Assembly: GCF_050107595.1 (NCBI RefSeq)
Contig: NZ_JBNILH010000008.1
Coordinates: 124,001-188,000 of the forward strand
Reading direction: 5' to 3'
DNA length: 64,000 nt
Origin: Bacillus_AB infantis_C
Lineage (GTDB): Bacteria > Bacillota > Bacilli > Bacillales > Cytobacillaceae
The position numbers were made by a program, and so were the translations under genes. This document shows, piece after piece, positions 7,424-15,940 of the stretch. Positions within the stretch are counted from its first letter, which is position 1; the number at the start of each line of letters is the position of its first letter. Below the pieces are notes generated by a model. That model saw only the letters and a list, made by a program, of their open reading frames with translations, ran no database searches and was not told the origin of the DNA.

Positions 7424-9502
7424 ATGTTTATTACCTCAAGGGAGAAAAGCATCATAGAACTGATCATAAAGACGGCCGGCAAGCATACGGCCCTGACCCT
7501 TGCTTCCTACTTAAACGTGAGCGCCAGGACTGTCCACCGGGACCTTGCATCTGTTGCAAAGGTTCTACGGCAGTTCGGGCTTGAGCTTGGGAGGACGCCT
7601 GATGAAGGGCTCGTGATAACCGGGCGGAATGAGGACGTTTTCCGGATTGTGCAGACAATGGCGGAAACCATTCCGACAGACCAGACTCCCCAGGAAAGGA
7701 AGCTGCTGATTCTTTTGGAGCTCCTTAAAGGGGAACCTTTTAAACTTCAGCCGGCGGCAAAGGAAGTCGGCATCAGTGTAACAACCTATACCGCATACCT
7801 CAATGAACTGGCTGGCTGGCTCGAAAGCTACCGGCTCTCAGTCAGAAGGAAAAGAGGGGTAGGGGTTGAGCTGTCCGGCAAAGAATCGGATATAAGGAAG
7901 GCGCTGGCCGATTATTATCTGATCTATTTTAATGAAGAGCTGATAGAAAGCCTGTTTCTCCTTGATGCAGGAAGCTGGAACAAGCCGAGGGTGCTCTTTT
8001 ATTTCCGGTCAAAGTTCCTTTATGCAGCCGACTGCCTTGCCGGCAGAAGAATCAATAAGGGGCAGTCAAGATTGGCTGACAGCGACTATATCGGCCTCCT
8101 GGTCCATTTATGCATCTCTCTTCAAAGAACAGAAGGCGGCTTCTCTATTGAGGACGACCTCATCGAACCTCCGGAAATCCAGGCGGAAGCAAATCTGATT
8201 GCCAGCCTGGGCAATGAACTGGCGGATGAGCTATCTGTCAGCATGGCTGAAAGAGATATCCGTTTTCTCGCCATTGTGCTGAAAGGATCCAAGCTGCAGG
8301 CACCTATTTCTGTCCACTATGACAGTGTGATGATCGGACAGTCTGTCAGAAACATCATCCAGCATGTATCTGCCCAGCTGAATGCAGATTTGACAGGAGA
8401 CTTCTCCCTATTTCAGGGCCTGCTCGCCCATATGGAAACATCAATATTCAGGATCAGGCAGAATATGGGGATGTATAATCCATTGACAGAAGACATCAAG
8501 AAGAAGTATCCAGCCCTTTTTCTAGCTGTAAAAAACAGCCTTGAACAGGAGTTCAGCGACCTATCTTTTCCTGAAGATGAGGCAGCTTTCATTGCCCTCC
8601 ACTTCGGTTCTGTCCTGCTGCTCAGGGAAGAACAGCTTTCTGTCCACGCACTCATCATCTGCCCGACAGGAATCGGAACCTCCAAGATGCTGGCCAGCAG
8701 GATCAAAAAAGAATTGCCGGAAATCCGGTCAGTCGAAATTTCTTCTATCAAAGAAATACAGCAAAAAGATTTGAACAGCTACGATATCATTTTTTCTACA
8801 GTCAGATTGCCTTATACAGATTTGGAGTATATCCTCGTCAATCCGCTCCTGGAAGAGGAGGATATACTGGCAGCAAAGAGCTTTCTGCAAAAACACATAG
8901 GAGAGCTGGCAGCCAGCCGCACCTTTTCGCCCGACATCAGTTACCCAAAGGAAAAAGAACGGGGAATCGGGCTCAGGCAAATGCTGTCTGATATGGATGA
9001 TGTTCAGAATACAATCAAAGATATCCTCCGCAATTTCAAGTTTTACTTTTTTCCGGAAGCAGCCGCCCATGAGAAAGTGGTTTCCCAAATGGTACATAGG
9101 GCGGAAGATCAGGGAAGCCTTTCTGAAAGCGGGGAGGTTATCACCCGTTTAAGGGAACGGGAGAAAATGGGAGGGCTGGGCATACCTAAAACAGGGCTGG
9201 CGCTTTTCCATTGCCGGCATGAAGGAGTGAAAGAGCTGATTTTCCAGGTTTCACGGCTCGGCCGGCCAGTCCAGCTGAAAGGGATGGATGGAAGGCTCAT
9301 GAAGGCGGATAATCTGCTCCTTATGCTCGCCCCGGAGTCCTTAAGCCCGAGGCAGCAGGAAATCGTAAGCCTGATCAGCACCAGCCTGATTGAAAATGAT
9401 GAAGCAATGCTGATATTTTCTTCAGGCAGTGAGGAAGCTATAAAGAAGAGACTGGAAGAAATTTTTCTCGACTATATCCAAAATCAATTGATAAAGGGAT
9501 GA
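7424..9502 (+). CDS. mtlR: Mannitol operon activator, PRD-containing
   Basis: A transcription activator controlled by PTS phosphorylation. Order: N-terminal HTH (about 1-60, with ALTLASYLNVSARTVHRDL); a second HTH-like region; PRD1 and PRD2 (about 190-400; conserved segments LLVHLCISLQR and AAFIALHFGSVLLL); an EIIB-Gat-like domain with Cys413 in IICPTGIGTSK; and an EIIA-like domain (about 540-690; GLALFHCRHEG retains a His). In the B. subtilis protein PRD phosphorylation activates and EIIB/EIIA modification modulates. The same logic is inferred here. Length 692 fits the family. Its last codon overlaps ATGA upstream of mtlD, so the two are probably co-translated. Confidence 0.93.
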   Translation: MFITSREKSIIELIIKTAGKHTALTLASYLNVSARTVHRDLASVAKVLRQFGLELGRTPDEGLVITGRNEDVFRIVQTMAETIPTDQTPQERKLLILLELLKGEPFKLQPAAKEVGISVTTYTAYLNELAGWLESYRLSVRRKRGVGVELSGKESDIRKALADYYLIYFNEELIESLFLLDAGSWNKPRVLFYFRSKFLYAADCLAGRRINKGQSRLADSDYIGLLVHLCISLQRTEGGFSIEDDLIEPPEIQAEANLIASLGNELADELSVSMAERDIRFLAIVLKGSKLQAPISVHYDSVMIGQSVRNIIQHVSAQLNADLTGDFSLFQGLLAHMETSIFRIRQNMGMYNPLTEDIKKKYPALFLAVKNSLEQEFSDLSFPEDEAAFIALHFGSVLLLREEQLSVHALIICPTGIGTSKMLASRIKKELPEIRSVEISSIKEIQQKDLNSYDIIFSTVRLPYTDLEYILVNPLLEEEDILAAKSFLQKHIGELAASRTFSPDISYPKEKERGIGLRQMLSDMDDVQNTIKDILRNFKFYFFPEAAAHEKVVSQMVHRAEDQGSLSESGEVITRLREREKMGGLGIPKTGLALFHCRHEGVKELIFQVSRLGRPVQLKGMDGRLMKADNLLLMLAPESLSPRQQEIVSLISTSLIENDEAMLIFSSGSEEAIKKRLEEIFLDYIQNQLIKG

Positions 9503-9507
9503 TAACT

Positions 9508-10650
9508 ATGAAAAAAGCAGTACATTTTGGTGCAGGGAATATTGGCCGCGGCTTTATAGGCGCGCTGTTCTCTAAATCAGGATATCAAGTAACTTTTGTC
9601 GATATTGCAGAAGAAATCATCAATCTATTGAATGAACAAGGCGAATATAAAGTCAATCTGGCAGCAGAAAATGGTTCATCAGAGAAGATCAGTTCTGTGT
9701 CCGGACTTAATAATATGACACAGGAAAGCCAGGTCATTGATGCTATCGGTGAAGCCCAATACCTTACTACAGCGATTGGCCCGAATATCCTGCCGCGCAT
9801 TGCCCCGCTCATTGCCAAGGGCATTTCTGAAAGAGTTAAAAAAACTGACGACAAGCTGTATATCATTGCCTGTGAAAACCAGATTTCAGCTACCGACCTC
9901 TTGAAAGGCTATATTCTTGAAAACCTTGATGAGGAAACGGCAGGAAAGCTGGAAGGCCGGGTATTCTTTTTTAATTCAGCTGTAGACCGGATTGTTCCGA
10001 TCCAGAATAACCAAGGGTCCCTTGATGTGCTGGTTGAGCCTTACTATGAGTGGGTTGTCGAAGCACCAACAGATATACCTGCTGTAGAAGGAATGATAAT
10101 CGTTCCTGATCTTGCTCCTTTTATTGAAAGAAAATTATTTACCGTCAATACGGGCCATGCTGTCATCGCCTACCTTGGCTACTTTGCAGGCAAGGAAACC
10201 ATTGATGAAGCCCTGAAGGATGAAGCTGTCTACAAACAGGCTGAAGCAACACTGAAGGAAACTGGCGCATATCTTGTAAAGGAATATGAGCTTGATGCTG
10301 AAGAGCATGCACAGTATATCAAGAAAATTATCGGCCGTTTCCAGAACGGTTTCCTGAACGACGGTGTAACAAGGGTAGGACGTTCACCGATAAGGAAGCT
10401 TGGGCCGAATGACAGGCTTGTACGTCCTGCAGAACAGGCAATGAAGGCAGGTTTGCCGTTCGAAAATCTTGCCAAGGCCATTGCTGCGGCACTGCATTTC
10501 AACTTCCAGGGAGATGAGGAAGCTGTTAAAATCCAGGAGATGCTGAAAGAGCATGGGCCATTATATGTGCTCAAGGAAGTCAGCGGCCTGGAGGAAAACA
10601 ATCTTATTGCAAAAGAAGCTGCCCGCCAATATGAGGAAATGAAAAAATAA
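9508..10650 (+). CDS. mtlD: Mannitol-1-phosphate 5-dehydrogenase
   Basis: Oxidises mannitol 1-phosphate to fructose 6-phosphate with NAD, feeding glycolysis. The nucleotide-binding motif is at the N-terminus (AVHFGAGNIGRGFIG). The polyol dehydrogenase core KLFTVNTGHAVIAYLGY follows, then RFQNGFLNDGVTRVGRSP. 380 residues, the family length. Start: the ATG at 9508 has AAAGGG 8-9 bases upstream. An in-frame ATG at 9499 overlaps the mtlR stop but has no RBS spacing. It completes the mannitol pathway with mtlA and is followed by a strong terminator. Confidence 0.96.
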   Translation: MKKAVHFGAGNIGRGFIGALFSKSGYQVTFVDIAEEIINLLNEQGEYKVNLAAENGSSEKISSVSGLNNMTQESQVIDAIGEAQYLTTAIGPNILPRIAPLIAKGISERVKKTDDKLYIIACENQISATDLLKGYILENLDEETAGKLEGRVFFFNSAVDRIVPIQNNQGSLDVLVEPYYEWVVEAPTDIPAVEGMIIVPDLAPFIERKLFTVNTGHAVIAYLGYFAGKETIDEALKDEAVYKQAEATLKETGAYLVKEYELDAEEHAQYIKKIIGRFQNGFLNDGVTRVGRSPIRKLGPNDRLVRPAEQAMKAGLPFENLAKAIAAALHFNFQGDEEAVKIQEMLKEHGPLYVLKEVSGLEENNLIAKEAARQYEEMKK

Positions 10651-10670
10651 TAGTGCTCAAACACTAACTG

Positions 10671-10702
10671 CGCGCCGTTCCTTGAAGGAACGGCGTTTTT
10701 TA
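10671..10702 (+). terminator. Terminator of the mannitol locus
   Basis: CGCCGTTCCTT and AAGGAACGGCG form a tight hairpin with a short loop, followed by T6. Confidence 0.85.
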
Positions 10703-10817
10703 TATGACTTAGGGCCCCTCCGTCTTGAGGAGGAGCAATAAACCATCAGAAGGCGCTTATCTCTTTCCGGAAAACGCATTATGATAAAAGCAATTAATCG
10801 GAATCGAGGGAGCCTAA

Positions 10818-12095
10818 ATGAAAAAATTTAAAGAAATCTTCCAGAATAAGAACTATGCCAGACTATTTTTTGCCAACTTCACCTCACAAATGGGAAGCAC
10901 CATAGGCTTGACTGCCTTCATGTTCTACTTGCTGGACCGTTTTTCAGACCAGCCTGTATATGCCTCTATTACAGAGCTTATGTACAGCCTTCCTACGCTC
11001 GCGGTATTTTTTCTTGTCGGGGTTTTGGCAGACAGGATGGACCGGCAGAAGATTGCCTATTATTGTGACTGGATCACTGCTGCTCTGTCAGTGGCACTGA
11101 TCGGAACAATCCTGATAGGCTGGATGCCTTTGATTTTCTTTGTACTGTTCCTGAGGAGCGCTGTCCAGAAGTTCTTTTTCCCGGCCGAGCATGCGATGGT
11201 CCAGGGGATATTGAAAGAAGATGACTATACGGCTGCAGCCGGCTTGAACCAGCTGATCATGAGTCTCTTCATGCTGTTCGGGAACGGCCTTGGCATTTTG
11301 GCCTACTGGACAGTCGGCGTTTACGGCGCCATCCTGGTAGATGCTGTCACATTCGGTCTTAGTGCCCTTTTGATCAGATCATGCCGCATTGCAGAAGAGG
11401 TCCGCCTTCCTAATGGAAAGCACACATTGAAGGACCTCAACCTTAAGCTTGTATTCAAGGATTTCAAAGTGGGGATGAAGTATATTTTGAACAATAAGCT
11501 CCTGTCGGCCCTGCTAGTCGGTTTCTTCGTTTTCGGTGTTGTGAACGGCGGTTTCAGCGTTATGCCGGTTTTTATGCTGAAATACAGACTTGCGCCAGAA
11601 ACATACGAAGAATTATCGGTTGTCATCGGGATGGTTTTCGGAGCAGGCATTCTGCTCGGCAGCTTCATCGCCACCTTGCTTTCCCAAAAAATAAAGCTTT
11701 ATCAAATGATCATTGCTGGAATCACCATTACAGGTGCTTTTGTGATCGCCGCTTCTTTTGCAGAATCGATTATCCTGTTCATGATATTGATTTTCCTGAC
11801 TTCCCTCGGACTGCCTCTGGTTAATATCGCTATCGGCGGCTGGATGCCAAGCATCATCGACCCAAAAATGATGGGAAGGGTCCAAGGGTGGATCAGCCCG
11901 CTGATGATGCTGTCACAATCAATCACCCTCGGCTTCATCGCGTACAGCTTCCCGGCAATCCTGAAGGTAGAAATGCTTTATTGGCTTGTAGGGGGATGCC
12001 TGATACTGGTCGGCCTGTTTTACACAGCTGTCCTGCCTAAATACAGCCATACCAAAGAAGGGCTGGAACAGCCGGCTGCTGAGACGGCTTTATAA
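10818..12095 (+). CDS. MFS transporter, drug-efflux-like
   Basis: 425 residues with about 12 hydrophobic segments. The MFS loop 2-3 signature appears as GVLADRMDRQKIAYYCD (G-x3-D-R-x2-R/K pattern). The layout resembles the DHA3-type group that includes macrolide and TetA(P)-like exporters, but the substrate cannot be read from sequence. RBS GAGGGAG is 6-7 bases before the ATG. Monocistronic. A second MFS gene of the same broad group lies at 18.2 kb. Confidence 0.88.
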   Translation: MKKFKEIFQNKNYARLFFANFTSQMGSTIGLTAFMFYLLDRFSDQPVYASITELMYSLPTLAVFFLVGVLADRMDRQKIAYYCDWITAALSVALIGTILIGWMPLIFFVLFLRSAVQKFFFPAEHAMVQGILKEDDYTAAAGLNQLIMSLFMLFGNGLGILAYWTVGVYGAILVDAVTFGLSALLIRSCRIAEEVRLPNGKHTLKDLNLKLVFKDFKVGMKYILNNKLLSALLVGFFVFGVVNGGFSVMPVFMLKYRLAPETYEELSVVIGMVFGAGILLGSFIATLLSQKIKLYQMIIAGITITGAFVIAASFAESIILFMILIFLTSLGLPLVNIAIGGWMPSIIDPKMMGRVQGWISPLMMLSQSITLGFIAYSFPAILKVEMLYWLVGGCLILVGLFYTAVLPKYSHTKEGLEQPAAETAL

Positions 12096-12184
12096 TTTTA
12101 TTTGGCTCTATTTGTAAAGATTGCTGCTTTTTATTATACCTAGGAGTGATTTACATTTTGTGGTGTTATATAAAGAGAGGCTTA

Positions 12185-12342
12185 TTTAGGTAAGGGGGCA
12201 GCTTCTTTTATTGAGGGAGGATAGTTGAAGAAAATAGTGAATTCTTAAAAGAAGATAATAAAGGCTAGTTGTAGGTCGCTGAAGTACGCGGTGGTTTATC
12301 TAAAGGGGCATATTTGTGTAATAAGGGCTTGATCGTTAAATA
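12185..12342 (+). repeat. AT-rich decayed repeat copies
   Basis: The 270 bp after the MFS gene hold no convincing gene. They contain at least two related stretches of the type TAAAnGGGGCA followed about 10-15 bases later by GTGtAATAAGGG (clearest at 12298-12342). Similar stretches recur at 12708-12760, 12771-12815, 14515-14545 and 14899-14935. Confidence 0.4.
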
Positions 12343-12368
12343 AATTTTAAGCTGAGTATTTAAACCAA

Positions 12369-12605
12369 TTAAAGATTAGAAAAGAAAATATAAATAAAAC
12401 CTAACGAGAGTACTGAGTGTAAAACGGCCTTTTTGTAAGAGTTAGCTCTAAAGTGTTCATAACCAAGTATCCCATTGTATATAGAGATAATTATATAACA
12501 AAAGATTAAAGCGACACTATACTTCCCCATTATTAGCGAGATTGTAACCAGTATTAGTAAAACCAAGCCTATGACTTTTTTGCCTAACTGAAATGTCTTG
12601 TGCAA
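12369..12605 (-). CDS. Small membrane protein, two to three helices
   Basis: 78 residues from a TTG start, with about two or three hydrophobic segments (KVIGLVLLILVTISLIMG, and FCYIIISIYNGILGY followed by a C-terminal hydrophobic stretch). GAGGTG lies 6 bases before the TTG at 12605. The GTG at 12614 is part of that RBS and is less likely to be the start. Size and layout recall DUF3953-type Bacillus proteins, but I cannot confirm this. It lies in an AT-rich segment unlike its surroundings. Confidence 0.55.
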   Translation of the reverse strand: MHKTFQLGKKVIGLVLLILVTISLIMGKYSVALIFCYIIISIYNGILGYEHFRANSYKKAVLHSVLSLGFIYIFFSNL

Positions 12606-12851
12606 AATACTCACCTCAATACCAGACTAATTACAATATATAAATTTATATATAGAAAAATAACTCATTTTTCGCCGTAGTATTTATAGTTTGTGAATAA
12701 ATGTATTTAAAGAAAAGGGGGCATTGATTCTAGAAGGATTAATGTCCTTTGTTATGGAATCTCTTATGGTATAAACGGGGCAGAATAGTGAAATAAGGCG
12801 AACATTAAAACAGTTGCTCCTGATTTAATAGTGGATTAGTAAAAAAATATT

Positions 12852-13793
12852 TTAATCATCATCTTGATACATAGTTAAAATTTCTTCCGCTTGTTTACGT
12901 AATCCAACGATTAATTCCTTTGGTTCCAAAATTCGTGCGTGACTTCCAAGTCTTAAAAATAGTGGTGTTATAAAATTAAGTTCACCTCTATCTATGATTG
13001 TATCTATGTATCCTGTTCCATCTTCTTGCGTGGATACAGAACCCTCAAAATAAGGAACACTTTTACATTGACGGACACCTTCCATATTTAAATGCACATG
13101 CAGTCGAATCGGGTTTTTTATTTCAATAATGTTGAACCATTCTTTTAAATTCATGAATTCATCATCGTTTTCTTCAGTTGATAAAATGGAAAGAATACGA
13201 TCCACACGATACAGTAATATTTTTTTCTTATGATAATCGTAAGCAGGCAAATACCATAATCCATCATGGGCATATACACCGATAGGACGGATATGTTTTT
13301 TCCTTATACCTGATTTAGATTCATATTGAATGTGTAAATTTCTATTCTCAATAGAATACTTTAAAACATCGTTTAAAAGGGGAGTATCAATCGTTCTTTT
13401 GGGATTCCAAAAAGCAATATAAGACCAAATTTTATCTATTTTTATTTTAGCTTCACTCTGGAGTGAACTATATAATTTTTGTTCAACCGAGGAAATTTCA
13501 GCATCAAATGGCAAGTTGCGATAGTAATTTAGAGATTGAAAAGCAAAGAAGATAGAAACAGCTTCTTCTTCTGTAAATAAAATTGGAGGAAGAAATCTAC
13601 TCGTTAATACTGTATATCCACCATTGCGTCCTTGTTCTGAGTAAATTGGCAATCCCATATCAGATAAATCTAATATGTATCTGTGTACAGTACGAATGGA
13701 TATATGAAATTCATCTGCTATTTCTTGTGCAGTAAACTTTTTCTTAGTCGTAACAAACATGAGAATATCTAATAGACGTTTGGCTTTTGACAT
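12852..13793 (-). CDS. WYL-domain HTH transcriptional regulator (YafY type)
   Basis: 313 residues. An N-terminal HTH_11 domain (about 1-60: TAQEIADEFHISIRTVHRYI) is followed by a WYL domain (about 135-215, with RPIGVYAHDGLWYLPAYD) and a C-terminal WCX-like extension. Such regulators usually repress a neighbouring operon and sense a ligand through WYL. The divergent dihydrofolate-reductase-like gene, 118 bp away, is the obvious candidate target. The coding sequence is distinctly AT-rich compared with flanking genes, suggesting acquisition. Confidence 0.9.
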   Translation of the reverse strand: MSKAKRLLDILMFVTTKKKFTAQEIADEFHISIRTVHRYILDLSDMGLPIYSEQGRNGGYTVLTSRFLPPILFTEEEAVSIFFAFQSLNYYRNLPFDAEISSVEQKLYSSLQSEAKIKIDKIWSYIAFWNPKRTIDTPLLNDVLKYSIENRNLHIQYESKSGIRKKHIRPIGVYAHDGLWYLPAYDYHKKKILLYRVDRILSILSTEENDDEFMNLKEWFNIIEIKNPIRLHVHLNMEGVRQCKSVPYFEGSVSTQEDGTGYIDTIIDRGELNFITPLFLRLGSHARILEPKELIVGLRKQAEEILTMYQDDD

Positions 13794-13911
13794 TTTTTCA
13801 CCCTTTTCGTTTAATCATGTCATTACTTGTCATGTTTTACGTATAGTATAGTTTATACCTTATGATTTTAGCAATTAGGGGAAATTCTATAAGATAAAAG
13901 GAGATGAAAGT

Positions 13912-14475
13912 ATGACCCTTAACGAGAGAGCAAGAAGAGTGATTTTAGATTTAGCAGTTACTTTAGACGGATTTATTGAAGGGCTGAATGGAGAAGTTGA
14001 CTGGTGCATTATGGATCCTGATATGGATTTCAATCAATTTTTGAATCAAATTGATACTATACTATATGGTAGAAAAAGCTACGATATATGGGGGCGATAT
14101 ATTCCAAAAAATGAAGACTCGGATACCGATAAAGAAATGTGGAGATTGGTTCATAGCAAAGAGAAGTATGTGTTTTCCAGAACACAAAAAGAAACAGATA
14201 GTCGAGCGATATGGATAAATGATAACATTGTTGAAGAAGTTAATAGATTAAAGAAAAAGCCCGGTAGGGACATTTGGCTATATGGTGGATCAAGTCTTAT
14301 TACAACTTTTATCAATTTAGGACTTGTTGATGAATTTAGATTATCTGTTCATCCAATTATTTTGGGAGAAGGAAAACCTTTATTTATAGATATAAACAAG
14401 AGAATAAATCTACAAATAGTTGAAACCAAAAAGTTCTCTTCTGGCGTTGTTCAATTAATTTATAGATTGAATTAA
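13912..14475 (+). CDS. Dihydrofolate reductase/RibD C-terminal family protein
   Basis: 187 residues of the RibD_C/DHFR fold, like B. subtilis YwjB/YyaP. Visible motifs are VILDLAVTLDGFIEG at the start, ILYGRKSYDIWG in the middle, IWLYGGSSLITTF (cofactor-binding glycines) and HPIILGEGKPLF near the end. Members probably reduce a folate- or pterin-like substrate with NAD(P)H, but the true substrate is unknown. RBS AAGGAGATGAAAGT precedes the ATG. It is divergent from the WYL regulator, which probably controls it. Confidence 0.88.
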   Translation: MTLNERARRVILDLAVTLDGFIEGLNGEVDWCIMDPDMDFNQFLNQIDTILYGRKSYDIWGRYIPKNEDSDTDKEMWRLVHSKEKYVFSRTQKETDSRAIWINDNIVEEVNRLKKKPGRDIWLYGGSSLITTFINLGLVDEFRLSVHPIILGEGKPLFIDINKRINLQIVETKKFSSGVVQLIYRLN

Positions 14476-14539
14476 ACAAAGGGTACATCCCAATGAGTTT
14501 ATTGTCACTTTGTTCTACTAAAGGGTGCTTATGTTTCAG

Positions 14540-14568
14540 AACAGCTGTCCAACCAGGCAGCTGTTTTT
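14540..14568 (+). terminator. Intrinsic terminator
   Basis: AACAGCTG and CAGCTGTT flank a 10-base loop, followed by T5. It is about 65 bases after the reductase-like gene. Confidence 0.7.
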
Positions 14569-14638
14569 ATATGACAACGGGACAGGTTAGTGGTATAAGA
14601 AGTTATGCAGATCAGCTTGAATGGAACGGAGAGGGAAA

Positions 14639-14872
14639 ATGAAAGAATTGTTAGGTATTTTCATTATAGTACAAGCTTTACTCACTGGACTCATCCTTTA
14701 TGGTCTGAATTCCATTTCGGATTCGATAATAATGGCGACTGCACATCAAAAGAAGCCACTTAATACCCTTGCTTGGGGCGGGGGATTGAACACCAGCATT
14801 TACATTTTACTAGGGGCCATAATAATAGTAGGAGCTTATCTAATTGTCGTAAAAGATAAAAAGGGACAATGA
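14639..14872 (+). CDS. Small two-helix membrane protein, unknown
   Basis: 77 residues with hydrophobic segments at about residues 3-27 and 53-72, separated by a polar loop (HQKKPLNTLAWGGG). The ATG at 14639 is preferred over 14621 because GGAGAGG lies just before it. The C-terminus is basic (KDKKGQ). I do not recognise the family. It lies inside the AT-rich accessory segment. Confidence 0.55.
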   Translation: MKELLGIFIIVQALLTGLILYGLNSISDSIIMATAHQKKPLNTLAWGGGLNTSIYILLGAIIIVGAYLIVVKDKKGQ

Positions 14873-14984
14873 AATTGCACCAAAGCTAGTTTGTGAACCA
14901 ATGTACTTAAACAAATGGGTGCTTTAACGGAATAAGAACTAACAGTCGTTCATCATAGGAATGGCTGTTTTTTGTACCTCAAGA

Positions 14985-15238
14985 AATTGGCGGTAAGGCT
15001 AGTTGAATCATCGTAAGTACTGGCAGCATTTGGTTGATCTGCTCCTTCTCAGCCAAGTTCTTACATTGCTGAAGGAAGCTGAACCAGTAAAGAATAATTA
15101 TCCAAATACATTGGAGCCACTCCTTGAACCCTATCCATCCAGCCTTTTAAATGTTTATGATAGTTATTGAACCAGCATTAACGATAAAGTCCTCTTTTTG
15201 GTTAAGTCTGAAAACGTTGTATAGATGTCTTTAATCAT
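14985..15238 (-). pseudogene. Decayed gene with intact RBS and start
   Basis: On the minus strand AGGAGG lies 10 bases before an ATG at 15238 that opens MIKDIYTTFSDLTKK. The frame then breaks. The reading continues in other frames as EDFIVNAGSI, then NYHKHLKGWMDRVQG and APMYLDNYYSLLVQLPSAM, then NLAEKEQINQMLPVLTMI. At least two frameshifts and a stop are needed to link them. The pieces read like one soluble protein of about 85 residues or more. I do not recognise the parent family. It occupies most of the gene-free 14.9-15.3 kb gap. Confidence 0.5.
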
Positions 15239-15328
15239 TGAGAAACCGCCTCCTGAAAGAGTATTTTATCACCTATTATAAGGATGGCAAAATAGCAACT
15301 ATCAACGGGAAAAAGAGCCTTTAATTAA

Positions 15329-15358
15329 GAAGCGGACACTGCCCAGAGTCCGCTTTCT
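15329..15358. terminator. Hairpin with AGCGGAC stem
   Basis: AGCGGAC and GTCCGCT are separated by 10 bases and followed by TTTC. A probable weak terminator in an otherwise empty stretch. Confidence 0.45.
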
Positions 15359-15484
15359 TATGATTTTGCCGCTTTACAAGAGGTTAGGAAGGATTATCAG
15401 CTCTCTATCTAGAAGCATAGTAAATGGGATGGATCTGACAATTATTGATGCTGCAGAACGCAATTAAAAATAAGGGAGAGTACA

Positions 15485-15850
15485 ATGAATTATTCACCAA
15501 TCAATTTTCAAGAGAAGTTTTCAAAATTCGCTGATCATTGGTCACCTAAAGTCATTGCTGAAATGAATGACTATCAATTTAAGCTTGTTAAAGTCCAAGG
15601 GGACTTTGTGTGGCATAAGCATGATGATACGGATGAAGTCTTTGTCGTTCTGGAAGGCAGGCTGATCATTGAGTTCCGCGACGGAAAAGTGGAGCTGGGA
15701 GAAGGGGAGCTGTTTGTCATCCCAAAAAATGTTGAACATAAGCCTTATGCCGAGAACGAATGCAAAATCATGCTTGTGGAGCCGAGAGGGGTTGTAAATA
15801 CCGGGCAGGAAATAACTGATCAGACAGCAGATAATGATGTTTGGATATAA
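15485..15850 (+). CDS. Cupin-domain protein
   Basis: 121 residues, a single small beta barrel. The cupin motif 1 pattern is WHKHDDTDEVFVVLEGRL, with His-x-His and a later Glu as metal ligands. Motif 2 is IPKNVEHKPYA. It should bind a metal ion. Members range from sugar isomerases to storage-type binding proteins, and the substrate is not evident. RBS AAGGGAG lies 6 bases before the ATG. It marks the return to normal base composition after the AT-rich segment. Confidence 0.88.
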   Translation: MNYSPINFQEKFSKFADHWSPKVIAEMNDYQFKLVKVQGDFVWHKHDDTDEVFVVLEGRLIIEFRDGKVELGEGELFVIPKNVEHKPYAENECKIMLVEPRGVVNTGQEITDQTADNDVWI

Positions 15851-15940
15851 GTTAACAAAAACCCGCCGCCTGCTAATATAGAAGTTTCCTGGCTATGAAG
15901 ATAGATAATGAAACCAGACCTATGGAGGCTTGGATGGATA

